64,000 nucleotides of DNA from Gracilaria caudata (lineage: Eukaryota > Rhodophyta > Florideophyceae > Gracilariales > Gracilariaceae): NCBI GenBank assembly GCA_030374735.1, contig JASCIV010000033.1, positions 1 to 64,000 of the forward strand. Direction: 5' to 3'. The notes under the pieces were generated by a model that saw only the letters and a program-made list of their open reading frames with translations, was not told the DNA's origin and did not search any database. Numbering within the stretch: position 1 is the first letter of the stretch; each line of letters begins with the position of its first letter. Position numbers and translations under genes: made by a program. This document shows, piece by piece, positions 1-10,334 of the stretch.

Positions 1-157
1 CTTCCGCATCACCTCTGCACACATCTCTCCCAACCCTCTCCCCATCCCTCCTGCCCCATCCAGACCTCCATTACCTACCCCTACCCCGCTCCAGCCGGTG
101 AGCGATACTCCCCTCCAGCCGCTTGCGATTCGCTCTTCGAGCGAGTGCTTGCTCACC

Positions 158-3100
158 ATGACCGACATCAACCTCTCTCCCGCCAACGAGCCCCCCCCTC
201 GTCTCCATTCCAATCAGACCAAACTGCAACCCCCGTCGCAAGAGCCAAAGCTCCCAACACTCAACCCCACCCTGCCCGCCCCCCAATCGTCAGCCTCTCC
301 TTCCCCCCTCAAGGTCTCCGAATCCATGCGCCGTCTCCAGGACATGCTCTCAGCCCGAAAGCTTACCACCGCTGATCTGCTCACTTACACACATAACTCT
401 GTCACATTCACCGCCCAAATCTTACCGGACGGCTCGCTCAAGGCGTCTGCCCTGAGCACCCGCAGCTCACATTCCAACCCATCCCATCTTCAACCCACCA
501 GCCTGCAAGAGCAGTCGCAGCTGCCACACCCCACACAATTCAAGCTTTACTCTTCGCCCTCAGAATTCGCCTCGGACATGGCTTCGTCGGTCACACCAGA
601 CAACCAGAAGCCAAGGGGTTCCATAACCGTCAATGGCTGGAATGAGTGCAGAGTCAATGGTCGCCCTCTGGCAGTCTTACGGAACGAGATGCTCAGGAGC
701 AAGAAGACTGAGCCCTCGGATATGGCACAGTCCCCTAGATCTGCAGCCACTCAGCCCTTGTCTGGCGCTGCCAAAGCATCTCCAACCTCAGGCGTTGAGC
801 CGCAACCATCACAGCTCGTTACTGAGAGCCACCCTGGAGGATCGAAACACAAGTCTCTACCGCTGGAGCACGGCGGGCACAACACGTCGGATCCTTGCCA
901 CGACACTAGGAAAGACTCGGAACCGCCAAAGGACCAGCTTCCAGCCAGGACGCCAGAGAAGCGAGACCAGTCCCCAGGAGAGCAGCACAGTAAACACGTT
1001 TCGGAGCAGGCCGAAAAATCACTTCCCAATCGGGATAGCAGCGGTGACAGTACCGCTCATCCTCGTAAATCAGGGATAGATGCAGTCACGCCCAATCCCA
1101 AGGCGGCCTCTCCATCGCCAAGCGCCGAACCGGAGCGCTCCAAAGTGGACGTGGACAAATCTGACAGTCAGAATTCCCCAGCAAAAAATGCCCTCTCCTC
1201 TGTTATTTCAAACGATGACAAAGACGTTGAAGCACGTCGCTCCATACCTAAACCCTCTGAGCCTGTAACGGCGAAGGATTCGTCTCACAGTGCCGACAAA
1301 CCTGAACAGAAACCCGCAAGCCCCGAGCTCGACCATATCAAAAGCCCCGAATCCGATAAGGGCAACGGTCGAACTTCTGCAAAGGATACTGCCCACAAAA
1401 ACGCGAAGAAGCGTATGAGATCTCCCGCAAAGCAAGACGCAAAGAAAAGAAAGAAGAAGAATCGGTCTGACTCGCCACCGAGTGGCGCCCGAACTCCGAG
1501 CAGTCGCAAAGGAGAAAAGAAATCGAGGGAAGGGAAGACAACCGATCTTGCGTGTGCTGTTGACGTCGATATGGTGGAGCTTGATCCTGAGGCCCGAGAG
1601 GCGGCTGCAATCGCTGCTCAGGCCGAAAAAGAGGAGGCGAACAGTCGAGCTCGCCGGACAACTCGCCTCGCAGCTGGAAAGATTAAGCAGGTGGACTATA
1701 AAGCGTCTGCCAATCCGCAAAGCATAAGAACATACTCCCCGGGACAGGAAAATGAAGACACTGAGGGGCCTTATCACAGTAATGAAGCTGCTGACGCCCC
1801 GAAATCGTCGAGAAGAAGAACAAGTCAGAACCATTCGAGTCATCAGTTGCGTACATCACGGCGATTGACTCGACAACGAGGCTCTTACGACCGAGAGACT
1901 TCGTCAAACGACGAGCTGGATCATTCAGGGTGGCGTTCTGGAGGAAACAGCGGCGACAAGAAGCATATCAGTCACGAAGACACTGACGACGTTATCGGGA
2001 CCTCTCGCACGAACGGCATGCGAAACGACAGAAAGCGTTCGAGGGCAGACGGTCGGCGGGGGCGAAGCAACCACTCGAGCGATATGGATCGAGGGAACAA
2101 CGGAAGTCGCGATAGTCCGGACAACGGCAGCCCTGAGCTTCCTGACGACGATGAAGACTTAAATGAGGAAGAGGAAATGGACGAGGACGAAGACCCTGAG
2201 AATCGCACCGACGCTCTCGATCTGAATATGCAGGACCTGACTTGTATAGGGATGGCCATCAAAGAGGCGAACTCTTTAGATCCCTCGGAGATTGTAGCAG
2301 CAATTCAGGGGCAGTCCGACTGGAAGCACGATGACCACAAGAACAAGGTCGTCGCGTCTTACGTTGAAAAGGTAACAACCGCTATTCTGAACTTGAGACA
2401 TCTGGTTTCCCTAACGGAAGAGGATATCACTGTTCCTCAAGCCCTTGCATTCGTGGCAACCGACATCTTGAGGTTGAAGAACGGACCGTTCAAAACTGGA
2501 TACGGGGGAAGACCAACGGCGATTCTCAACAAAGCTCAGAAAGAAGAACATTACCGTACACTTCTCGATCGCAATCGGAGAAAAGAGCAACGTGATGCTG
2601 ATGAAGCTAGAACCTCTTTGGAACGAGATATGGGGTCAAGAAGAAAAAGTGAAATAGACTCTTTCTACGCAGAAGCTCTTTTGGCTGAGGTGATGGGACA
2701 CGTGAAGCGAGAGGAAGCGAGATGCTTGCGAGTAGAGAATGAAATTGCTCGATACGAAGCTCTGGAATCGGATGTGAAGGCGCGTTTTGATAAAGCGAAG
2801 CTCGTGCATGAAAAGCTGCACAATGAAAGGCGGACGTTAGAAACGCCTGCAGCTGCAAAGAACGATCAACATCATCCGCAGCAAAAGGAGGACGAGATCA
2901 TGGCTGACGGCCCCGATGCAAACCCTGCGAAGCGAAGAAAGCTTTCTGGGGGACCGCCAGCGATATCTGATGACAACATGATGGAAGCTGGGGACGACCG
3001 TTTAAGGCATATGGAACGCGCTAAGGAAATGGCCAGATTGCAGGCTTTGATAGCGGCGAGACAAGCGGAAATTGAGGAATACCAACGAAGATGCGTCGAA

Positions 3101-3445
3101 GCGAGAATGACATTTAACTCAATCGCCGACACGAAGAGCCGTTTGGAAACCGAGTTGCATGTACTGCAATCTGTTGCTTTTCCGAGCCATGGCAATGGTG
3201 GTCATGGCGCTCCGGCAGCTCACTACATGAGATCGCACAAGGAGGCCGGACGCAAAAGTGAACACAAGAGTGGATCTGGTGGAGGTCGAAACAGTGGAAA
3301 CTCTCGCTCTAAACCTCATGGGAGAGGATCTGGGACAGGGACACCGTCCAGACCGAACGGATCCAACAAAGGTAAGTCCGGTAACGGAAGGCATGGGGAG
3401 AACGGCAACAGGGCGAAACGAAAGTCATCGAACAAGCACTCGTGA
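158..3445 (+). CDS. Large disordered nuclear protein, unrecognised
   Basis: A single open frame of 1095 codons. The frame is open from a GTG at 98, but I chose the ATG at 158 because it is the first in-frame ATG and has a good CACC-ATG context. Residues 1-660 are low complexity, rich in Ser, Pro, Lys and Glu, with basic clusters (KKRKKKNR near residue 450) that look like nuclear localisation signals. A very acidic run lies near residues 660-683. A more ordered helical block follows (about 685-780). Two predicted coiled-coil stretches lie near 790-900 and 950-1003. The tail is Gly/Ser/Lys-rich. The composition suggests a chromatin or RNA-linked scaffold, but I recognise no family and assign no function. 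The open frame and codon use make it a real gene. Confidence 0.8.
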   Translation: MTDINLSPANEPPPRLHSNQTKLQPPSQEPKLPTLNPTLPAPQSSASPSPLKVSESMRRLQDMLSARKLTTADLLTYTHNSVTFTAQILPDGSLKASALSTRSSHSNPSHLQPTSLQEQSQLPHPTQFKLYSSPSEFASDMASSVTPDNQKPRGSITVNGWNECRVNGRPLAVLRNEMLRSKKTEPSDMAQSPRSAATQPLSGAAKASPTSGVEPQPSQLVTESHPGGSKHKSLPLEHGGHNTSDPCHDTRKDSEPPKDQLPARTPEKRDQSPGEQHSKHVSEQAEKSLPNRDSSGDSTAHPRKSGIDAVTPNPKAASPSPSAEPERSKVDVDKSDSQNSPAKNALSSVISNDDKDVEARRSIPKPSEPVTAKDSSHSADKPEQKPASPELDHIKSPESDKGNGRTSAKDTAHKNAKKRMRSPAKQDAKKRKKKNRSDSPPSGARTPSSRKGEKKSREGKTTDLACAVDVDMVELDPEAREAAAIAAQAEKEEANSRARRTTRLAAGKIKQVDYKASANPQSIRTYSPGQENEDTEGPYHSNEAADAPKSSRRRTSQNHSSHQLRTSRRLTRQRGSYDRETSSNDELDHSGWRSGGNSGDKKHISHEDTDDVIGTSRTNGMRNDRKRSRADGRRGRSNHSSDMDRGNNGSRDSPDNGSPELPDDDEDLNEEEEMDEDEDPENRTDALDLNMQDLTCIGMAIKEANSLDPSEIVAAIQGQSDWKHDDHKNKVVASYVEKVTTAILNLRHLVSLTEEDITVPQALAFVATDILRLKNGPFKTGYGGRPTAILNKAQKEEHYRTLLDRNRRKEQRDADEARTSLERDMGSRRKSEIDSFYAEALLAEVMGHVKREEARCLRVENEIARYEALESDVKARFDKAKLVHEKLHNERRTLETPAAAKNDQHHPQQKEDEIMADGPDANPAKRRKLSGGPPAISDDNMMEAGDDRLRHMERAKEMARLQALIAARQAEIEEYQRRCVEARMTFNSIADTKSRLETELHVLQSVAFPSHGNGGHGAPAAHYMRSHKEAGRKSEHKSGSGGGRNSGNSRSKPHGRGSGTGTPSRPNGSNKGKSGNGRHGENGNRAKRKSSNKHS

Positions 3446-5376
3446 GGTTTGTAAGTAGAACAGACTGGAGCGGTTTTTCGTTTTGAAGCGCGTCGAAAGC
3501 GAGTATTACATCAGACTTGTATAGAGGAGCTTGAAGCTCTTTTGAGTTGTTTTTTTTTCTTAAAACTAACTGTTGTATCACAAACACGTTACAAGTTGTT
3601 GCGTTGCGCACAACTTCTGTAGAACCATGCGTGCCCTTTGAGTAATGATGGCAGTCCGTAGATATGGTTCGTCGCCATCATGTGGTGCACAGAAAGGGTG
3701 GCCTCAAGATGGATGGCGACCTCAGCGAGCGGACTTGCAGTTTGTTATCGGTTCGTGCGTGCGAGAGTAGTCGATAAGGTCGATAAATGGTGGGTGTTGA
3801 CAGGGGGCCATTGGAGCTCATCCAACCAAAATCATGTCATGCAAACGTGTATGCTGGTGTGCGCTGGAAAGATTTGAGGCAGCTAATCACAGCTGTGGGC
3901 GCGCAAGGCCATTGGGCGACAAGAATCAAGGACATGTCCCAGGAGCCGTTAGCGGAGACCAGCGAGGTGCCTCCTCAGTGCAGGAAAATTTATCAAGTCC
4001 TCTAGAAGAGGGATAAGATACAGTATTGGTGCTGAGCATCAATGATGGAGAAGAGCCGGAGGACCGTGTGATGAGGTTAAGCATGTTTAAAAGGCCGCGG
4101 ACTAGTCTGGTGTGGGCACGACGGCTGACTTACCTTCGTTGGCACGACGTCGGAACGCATGGCGAAGTGCTAATGTGGGAAACAAGTTGTGTAGCCTAAG
4201 ACGGTGGCACGCAATTGCTCGTGCAGGTCAAAACGAATTGATCTGCAGTACAGGTGAAACGGCAGAACGTCAATGCAGTGTGCAATTTTGATGTTATTTT
4301 TGAGCTGAAAAAAAGGAGATACAATCTGCGCAGATAAAAGATCTTGTCCAAGCGTCGTTTCAGCTCCGTAATGTTACGTGTGAGCTGTAAGCAAATCAAT
4401 TTGGTCATCACATTACAGAGCTCAAATAATATTATTATTCTTATAAATTTACGCAGTGCGTAACATGGAACACCGGGGGGCGCACAAAATCTACCAGTGA
4501 TGGTGCTATTCAGTTTTGTACTGTAAGCGCGAGGGGCGGTCTTGGATGTTGGGACTCCGAACCATGGGACCTCGCGGCTGCTGTCAGCAGCGTTGAACAG
4601 AGTCTTTGTTTACTAACCTTACGAAGGTACAGAGTATACGCCGGGTGTCACGCGCACGTTCGATATCCACAGGCAGGTCCTGTCTGGGGCAGGGGTTAAC
4701 GAGGGTAACCCTCTTACCTTTGGTAGCCCTCGTACCTGTTTAAATAGGGATACGAACAAGCTTCGCTCTGCACTGGGAAGAGCGATGTTGACTGTTGACT
4801 GGGCGCAAAAACTTGCAACAAAGCAAGGCCTCGTAGTGCAACGCGACGAGAACAGCAGCGTCAAATCTGAGGCTGTTGATTGTGTTGCGCCTGATTGGTC
4901 GTCATATCTGCGGCATGATCTGTGCCACCATATCAGCCAATCCCGCTCACGCCGCTCGCAGCCGCACAGCGCACCACAAACGCTGCATGACGAAGGCAAC
5001 GCCAGATGATTGGATGACACAACACGCAGCCCCTCCCCAACTTCCATTTTCTCTCGTTGTTCGCGCGCCTTGAGCTCACAGAGCGCCTCTTTTTTCGAAG
5101 CGAATATTTTATTTTCGCCGCCTACGGTGACCTGTGGTCATTGATTGTGCCCACGGATGACCAACCGTCCATTTTAAGTCGTCGGCGTGGCCACTCAGTC
5201 CGCAACACTAACGTCGAAGTACCGTCGGTACCTCAAGCCCTAGTAGAGTTCACATTTTTCCCATTTCTGCGAAGCTATTCCTTTCGATCCATTCTGCTCC
5301 GAGGCCTCTGTCACTCGCCCTCGTGGACAAGTGCCTTGCTTTGATCTGCTTCGCCTCGCGCTCAACCTGCTGAACC
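3446..5376. other. Intergenic region without a recognisable gene
   Basis: About 1.9 kb between two genes on the same strand. Only short open frames with no protein-like composition are present. It holds an AT-rich patch near 4425-4450, a 13-nt palindrome (GAGGGTAACCCTC, 4701-4713) and a motif relative ACGAAGGTA near 4621. The last few hundred bases are presumably the aldolase promoter and 5' leader. Confidence 0.6.
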
Positions 5377-6453
5377 ATGGGAGTTCTTGACGTCGTGAAG
5401 CCTGGTGTTGTTTATGGTGAAGACTTGTACAAGCTGCTGAAGTATGCCCAGGAGAACAACTTTGCCATCCCGTCTGTCAACTGTACATCCACCTCAACCA
5501 TCAACGCCGCCTTGGAGGCCGCACGCGATGCAAAGTCCCCGCTCATGATCCAGTTCTCCAATGGAGGCTCTGTATTCGTAGCCGGAAAAGGTCTTGGTAA
5601 CTCTGGAGAACGCGCCTCTGTTGCCGGTGCCATTTCTGGCGCCTACCATGTGAAGCACATGGCGGAAATCTACGGCGTACCCGTCGTCCTTCACTCTGAC
5701 CACTGTGCCAAAAAGCTTCTGCCCTGGTTCGATGGCATGTTGGAAGAGGACGAACGTCATTTTGCAGCCCATGGCACTCCGCTGTTTTCTTCTCATATGC
5801 TTGATCTTTCTGAAGAACCTCTTGATGAGAACATTGAGGTCTGCGTCAAGTACTTGACTCGAATGGAAAAGATAAATTGTTTGTTGGAAATGGAGCTTGG
5901 CATCACTGGAGGTGAGGAAGACGGTGTCAATAATGAGAACGTCGACCAAGAAAAGCTCTACTCCCAACCCGAAGAGGTTGACAATGTGTACAGCGCCCTC
6001 ATGAAGGTGTCTAAGAACTTCACCATCGCAGCGGCCTTTGGAAATGTTCATGGTGTGTACAAGCCGGGCAATGTCAAACTGTCTCCAGAGCGTCTCGCGA
6101 AGCACCAGAAGTATATCAAGGAAAAGCACGGTCTTAAGGATGACAAGCCAGTCCTCTTCGTATTCCACGGCGGATCTGGCTCTCTTAAGTCTGAGGTGGA
6201 CGAAGCTGTGTCACACGGTGTTATCAAAATGAACATCGATACTGATACTCAATGGGCTTACTGGAAGGGTGTCCTTGATTTCTACAAGGCCAAGGAAGGC
6301 TATCTACAGGGCCAGATCGGAAATCCTGATGGTCCCGACAAACCTAACAAGAAGCAATACGATCCGCGCACATGGATGCGCAAGGCTGAAGAGAGCTTTA
6401 AGGTCCGCCTTACTGAAGCGTTCAAAGACTTGCACTCGTTTGAAACTTTCTAA
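5377..6453 (+). CDS. FBA: Fructose-bisphosphate aldolase, class II (zinc type)
   Basis: Encodes 358 residues, the normal length for the class IIA (fungal/E. coli FbaA-like) enzyme that cleaves fructose 1,6-bisphosphate into dihydroxyacetone phosphate and glyceraldehyde 3-phosphate. Visible motifs are the LHSDHC segment (catalytic Asp108, zinc ligand His109), the Glu173 region in EMELGITGGEEDG, the zinc ligand His225 in GNVHGVYKPGNV, and His264 in VFHGGSGS. There is no N-terminal extension, so a cytosolic location and a role in glycolysis/gluconeogenesis are likely. The start ATG sits in CACC-like context (AACC-ATGG). The family call is secure; the compartment is inferred only from the absence of a transit peptide. 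Confidence 0.97.
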   Translation: MGVLDVVKPGVVYGEDLYKLLKYAQENNFAIPSVNCTSTSTINAALEAARDAKSPLMIQFSNGGSVFVAGKGLGNSGERASVAGAISGAYHVKHMAEIYGVPVVLHSDHCAKKLLPWFDGMLEEDERHFAAHGTPLFSSHMLDLSEEPLDENIEVCVKYLTRMEKINCLLEMELGITGGEEDGVNNENVDQEKLYSQPEEVDNVYSALMKVSKNFTIAAAFGNVHGVYKPGNVKLSPERLAKHQKYIKEKHGLKDDKPVLFVFHGGSGSLKSEVDEAVSHGVIKMNIDTDTQWAYWKGVLDFYKAKEGYLQGQIGNPDGPDKPNKKQYDPRTWMRKAEESFKVRLTEAFKDLHSFETF

Positions 6454-6699
6454 GTTTTGTGCGTACCACTGCGTTGAACGTAAACGATGACTTCATTTAG
6501 CATATGGTTCGTGATTCTTTGTGCGTTGAGTTGTGGCTCTTTCTTACTTGTTGGCGTTTTAGCAATCATTGACAGCGTGTAGAGAACCGGCAAGCTCGCA
6601 TCTTGAATTCGTAGGTGTCCAAGCTTGATGAAGAGATAGACAAAAATTGGTTCTCGAGCCTGGTCTGTTTAGTGCTTGACCTTCTGCTCTAAAGATGCT

Positions 6700-7203
6700 T
6701 TAATTACTCTGTAAAACCCGTCCACGTCCAGGCTCAACTGTCCTTCTTCTCAACAGACCCCTTACATCGCCTTCACCTGTTCCTAGGCACACCGGACACG
6801 TGAGAGACCCAGTTCCTTCGCATTCAGGACACACGACCCCCTTGTATTTTTGTTTGGGATTGTTGCCTTGCAATGCCCGCCAAAACCCAGTTCCCGAACA
6901 CAGTTCGCAAGCAACTGTTCCTTTTCCGTAACAATTCTGACATACGGACTCACCACCAGTGTCACTCGAAGCTTCATTCGTCGCAGCTGTTGCTGTTCGT
7001 GCATTGCGTGAAGAAATTCCAAAAAATACAGAAGCGGAGGCCAGAAGAGACTTCTTCAAGAAAGCTCTTCGTGTGCGCCTTTCGTTTCCACCGCATGCAC
7101 TACATCCATGTCTGCAGAGGGATGAACTACTTTTTTGTGACGACGTGAAAAGTGAGGTTGGACTCAGTGAGTGTATGAACGCCGTGTTGTTTTCTGAAGC
7201 CAT
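6700..7203 (-). CDS. Thylakoid DnaJ-type zinc-finger protein, PSA2-like
   Basis: A 167-residue protein with four CxxCxGxG-type repeats (CQNCYGKG, CELCSGTG, CPECEGTG, CPVCLGTG, residues about 87-142), the zinc-binding module of DnaJ, but no J domain. The N-terminus is Ser/Thr-rich like a plastid transit peptide. It is followed by TRRAFLKKSLLASASVFFG, a near-perfect twin-arginine signal, and an AxA-type cleavage context (ARTATAA). This bipartite targeting predicts Tat import into the thylakoid lumen. The tail with GLLRR after the last repeat resembles plant PSA2, a lumenal factor for photosystem I assembly; BSD2 and LQY1 are related alternatives. Family and targeting are visible in the sequence; the PSI role is inference. 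Confidence 0.8.
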   Translation of the reverse strand: MASENNTAFIHSLSPTSLFTSSQKSSSSLCRHGCSACGGNERRTRRAFLKKSLLASASVFFGISSRNARTATAATNEASSDTGGESVCQNCYGKGTVACELCSGTGFWRALQGNNPKQKYKGVVCPECEGTGSLTCPVCLGTGEGDVRGLLRRRTVEPGRGRVLQSN

Positions 7204-7751
7204 GAGGGACGGCTCAAGACACTTTTCCTGCCCTCAGTATTGCGTGGGGAAGACCGATGTATGGCGAGTGTTCGTGATGCGAAAAATTCAATGGGCGATC
7301 TTCCACAGCAAGCAAGCTTGTTCAGATGTCTGAGCGAAACTAACTGAAATCTTTGGGACAAGCCCTGAGAGCTTCTTGCTGAGGGTGAGCATAGAGACTG
7401 CTCGTTTTCTACTGAAGAAAGCATATCTATCGGGAGAGCCTACACGGGTAGTGGGAGATCTGCGACGCTGTGCAGAGAACCAACTGCCCCTTCTAGCTTT
7501 ACAGTGTGAAGCGACAAACTACTACTGTAAGTTACCATGGAGGACCTGTGCCGCAAGCCGTCAGGTATGTCACCTGGCTACGTGTACTCCTGTAAAATGG
7601 TCAAACTGAATCGGAAGCCAGCAAACTTGTGCACGAACATTTCGTTTCCTGTGTGGGGCACTGTGAGCTACTCGTCGTAGGTTGCTAGCCGAGTATCCCT
7701 TCATGAACGCTTGAGGTGTTTCCTCGCCCGGTATCTAAGTCAACCTTCAAG
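7204..7751. other. Divergent promoter region
   Basis: 548 bp between the start of the PSA2-like gene on the minus strand and LUC7 on the plus strand. No gene or strong element is seen. It must hold both 5' ends. Confidence 0.5.
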
Positions 7752-9500
7752 ATGGCATATGACTCAGTACGCGCGCAGCTGGATAAACTACTGGGTGTTG
7801 ACCGCAACGGCCCGCTGACCAGCTCTGCCAGTAATGAACCTCCAAACTATCGCGACGCCAAGTTCTGCAAGAACTTTCTGCTTGGGTTTTGTCCAAATGA
7901 CCTCTATATCAAACAAAGAAGCGAGCCTGGCTCGTGTCGCCTCGAACACTCTGAAGCAGCGAAGGCAACTTTTGAAAAGGACGAAGCGGAAGGTCATGTT
8001 CGTGAGGAAGAGAAATTTCGCTGGATGCGCGCATTACTGAACGAGTGCCGCACTATTGTTGGTGAAGAAGATCGAAAGATTCGCAGTCAGGCTAGACGCT
8101 TGCAAGAGAGTTACGGATGCGGTGGAGAGTTGTCCGGTCTAATGATCCGCAACTTTGACACATTGAAGAAACTCGGAATGGTCAGTCAAAACGCAAAAAT
8201 TCGAGTTTTAAGCGAGATGGATGACAACGAACTCGTATCTGACGATGATGATACTCTAGCTCATAGCTCCCGGGACCCTTCTGCCGACAACATCGTCGAG
8301 AGCCTTGCAAAGCCGGAAGTAAAGAACCCTACCGGTCCATCAAATGAAATCAAAAGTGATAGCGAAAAGCCAGAGGACACCAAAGAATCTGAAAGTGACA
8401 GTCAAAAAGGGACTGGAGAGGTAGACGACGACGACGACGACGACGATGACCTGGATGGTTTTGGGCTTATCAAAGTTATTCCAGCCGGTGATAATCCTGT
8501 CAAACAGATCTTAAACGGAGAAAAGGAGGGAAGTGCTCACGGTCAGAATGGTGCAAATGTCAATCCCGACGCGTCGCTTTCCCGCGATGATCTCAGTAAA
8601 ACCGAGAATGGCATAACTGGCAAAGAACATGAGGTGAGCCCAGCAGAAGATAGAGGTAAGGGAGATACGCATGCTTTCGACGGTAGTTCTGACAAAAAAC
8701 ATCTTCCTGCTCCAAGAGACAAAGAAGCGCACTTGAAATCCGAGTCGGACAAGGATAACAAGAAAGATATCGAGAAATCGACAACGGATAACGACACGAG
8801 GGCCGGCGTAGATCCTTCACCCCAACCGAATTCAAAACATAAACAACCGGGGCATGATGGGCTTTCCGCAACAAAAATGACCTCAGATGAAAAGGATGAA
8901 GGAAACGACGTCATGGATAAGTTCTACGAGGCTGGTGCAGGTCCAGACGGCTTGCTGATGCTTGACAGAAAGCAAAGCAAACGCGTTTGTGCTTGTTGCG
9001 GCGGATACATTAGTCTAGTAGATGCTGAATCCCGGCTGTTGTCCCATTACGGCGGTAAGTCCCACCACTCTCTTGCTCAGCTTCGTGCTAAAATTCCAGA
9101 AGTTGAAGCTGCTCTGGCGAAAGGCCCTCGTTATCCACACAACACGAATAGCAGTCGCTACGGGCGCCATGACGATCGAGAGTACAATCGCTCTGGAAAC
9201 AACGACGACTGGAGGTCACGTAGAGATCAACGGGGCGTTAAGCGAGGAAGTCGATACGATGATAGATATCGTGATTCATATTCTGGTAGGTCTCAGCACA
9301 ATTCGTACAGGAGACAAAGCGGTGTCGAGTGGAACTCGAATTCTAGTGAGGGCTACGACTACAGGTACGGTTCGCGCCATAATGATGATTATGACAACGA
9401 TAGATCTTTTGGACGACACGACAGGTACCACGGGAGAAGAAAGCGTTATCGTTCTCCATCTCCATACCGCGGTTCTCGACGTCGACGAAGGCACTACTGA
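7752..9500 (+). CDS. LUC7: LUC7-like U1 snRNP splicing factor
   Basis: Encodes 582 residues from the first in-frame ATG (AAG-ATGGC); the frame is open 12 codons further upstream but only from a GTG. The N-terminus has the family hallmark QLDKLLGVDRNG, and a CCCH-type finger follows (CKNFLLGFCPND through CRLEH, about residues 40-65). A second C2H2 finger, RVCACCGGYIS to HYGGKSHH, lies at about 411-440. The tail (466-582) is rich in Arg with Ser, Asp and Tyr, as in splicing proteins. LUC7 proteins stabilise U1 snRNP on 5' splice sites in the nucleus. This copy is much longer than the usual 260-400 residues because an acidic, low-complexity insert of about 250 residues, including a run of nine Asp near 225-233, separates the two fingers. 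Confidence 0.93.
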   Translation: MAYDSVRAQLDKLLGVDRNGPLTSSASNEPPNYRDAKFCKNFLLGFCPNDLYIKQRSEPGSCRLEHSEAAKATFEKDEAEGHVREEEKFRWMRALLNECRTIVGEEDRKIRSQARRLQESYGCGGELSGLMIRNFDTLKKLGMVSQNAKIRVLSEMDDNELVSDDDDTLAHSSRDPSADNIVESLAKPEVKNPTGPSNEIKSDSEKPEDTKESESDSQKGTGEVDDDDDDDDDLDGFGLIKVIPAGDNPVKQILNGEKEGSAHGQNGANVNPDASLSRDDLSKTENGITGKEHEVSPAEDRGKGDTHAFDGSSDKKHLPAPRDKEAHLKSESDKDNKKDIEKSTTDNDTRAGVDPSPQPNSKHKQPGHDGLSATKMTSDEKDEGNDVMDKFYEAGAGPDGLLMLDRKQSKRVCACCGGYISLVDAESRLLSHYGGKSHHSLAQLRAKIPEVEAALAKGPRYPHNTNSSRYGRHDDREYNRSGNNDDWRSRRDQRGVKRGSRYDDRYRDSYSGRSQHNSYRRQSGVEWNSNSSEGYDYRYGSRHNDDYDNDRSFGRHDRYHGRRKRYRSPSPYRGSRRRRRHY

Positions 9501-10334
9501 ATAAGTTGTTTCTTACCTTTTCATACCAGACGAGTTGCAAACTTCGTACGTAAGTTCCTCGAGGCCTGCGTTCTTGAGTCGATGAAGATCTTGGATTTCA
9601 GAGCATGTCTGTCGCCCACGGTAAGAAATCTGGTCAGTTTTCCTATGTTCTCAACGCAGGAGCATTTGCTTCAACCACAGGGAGAAATGCAGAGTAATCT
9701 TTCACGTGAGTTAAAACCATTTCAGTTGGCATCTATATAAATATAAGTATTATATATGTGCTACTCTATATAATCATGACCAAGCTCCTTCATCGATTGC
9801 AGATCATATGAACGGTTCTCAAGCTCGCTTTCTTCACGCTTTTGTTCAGAATTGCGAAACGTATTCCATCTGTACAGAGAGATAAGTGTTTTGCTCTAAG
9901 GCCCATCTGTGGTCTCGTAGAGTTGCTCTTCCAGGGAATAACCTTTACAATCCAGACTCTTGTTCCTCTGTTTATCACAGAGTGAGAATCATGTAGGGTG
10001 GACGATGTCAACAGGTTGTCTGAAGGAAAGGACATGAACAGGTCAGTTTCACATCGCAAGGACAGAACCGTACTCCTTGTCATTCCTCGTATCTGTAACC
10101 TGACATTCCCCAGAACACAGCCCGCGCAGAGAACAAGCGTTTCACTCCGATGAGGTAACGCAAAGGTTCCAGCACGCCTGGTCCCAGACACTGAAGCAGC
10201 TAGTGGAATTAGTGTTGGCGTTTCTTTCGCTCACGAATCAAATATACCTCTGAAACGTGATTTACTCGACGCCGTCTATTCTTGAAACATTAACGCATCA
10301 AAGCAGTTTTGATTTTCCAGTATGGACATGATAA
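9501..10334. other. Intergenic region between convergent genes
   Basis: No supported gene. An AT-rich run of TATA-like repeats lies at about 9731-9775. An open frame on the minus strand (9790-10191) has no protein-like composition. Confidence 0.55.

Noticed and set aside
98..157. Upstream extension of the first gene from a GTG
   Set aside because: Nuclear eukaryotic genes start at ATG; the ATG at 158 has good context. The same reasoning shortened LUC7, INO1, BET, TBCE, RING and MPO1-like calls.
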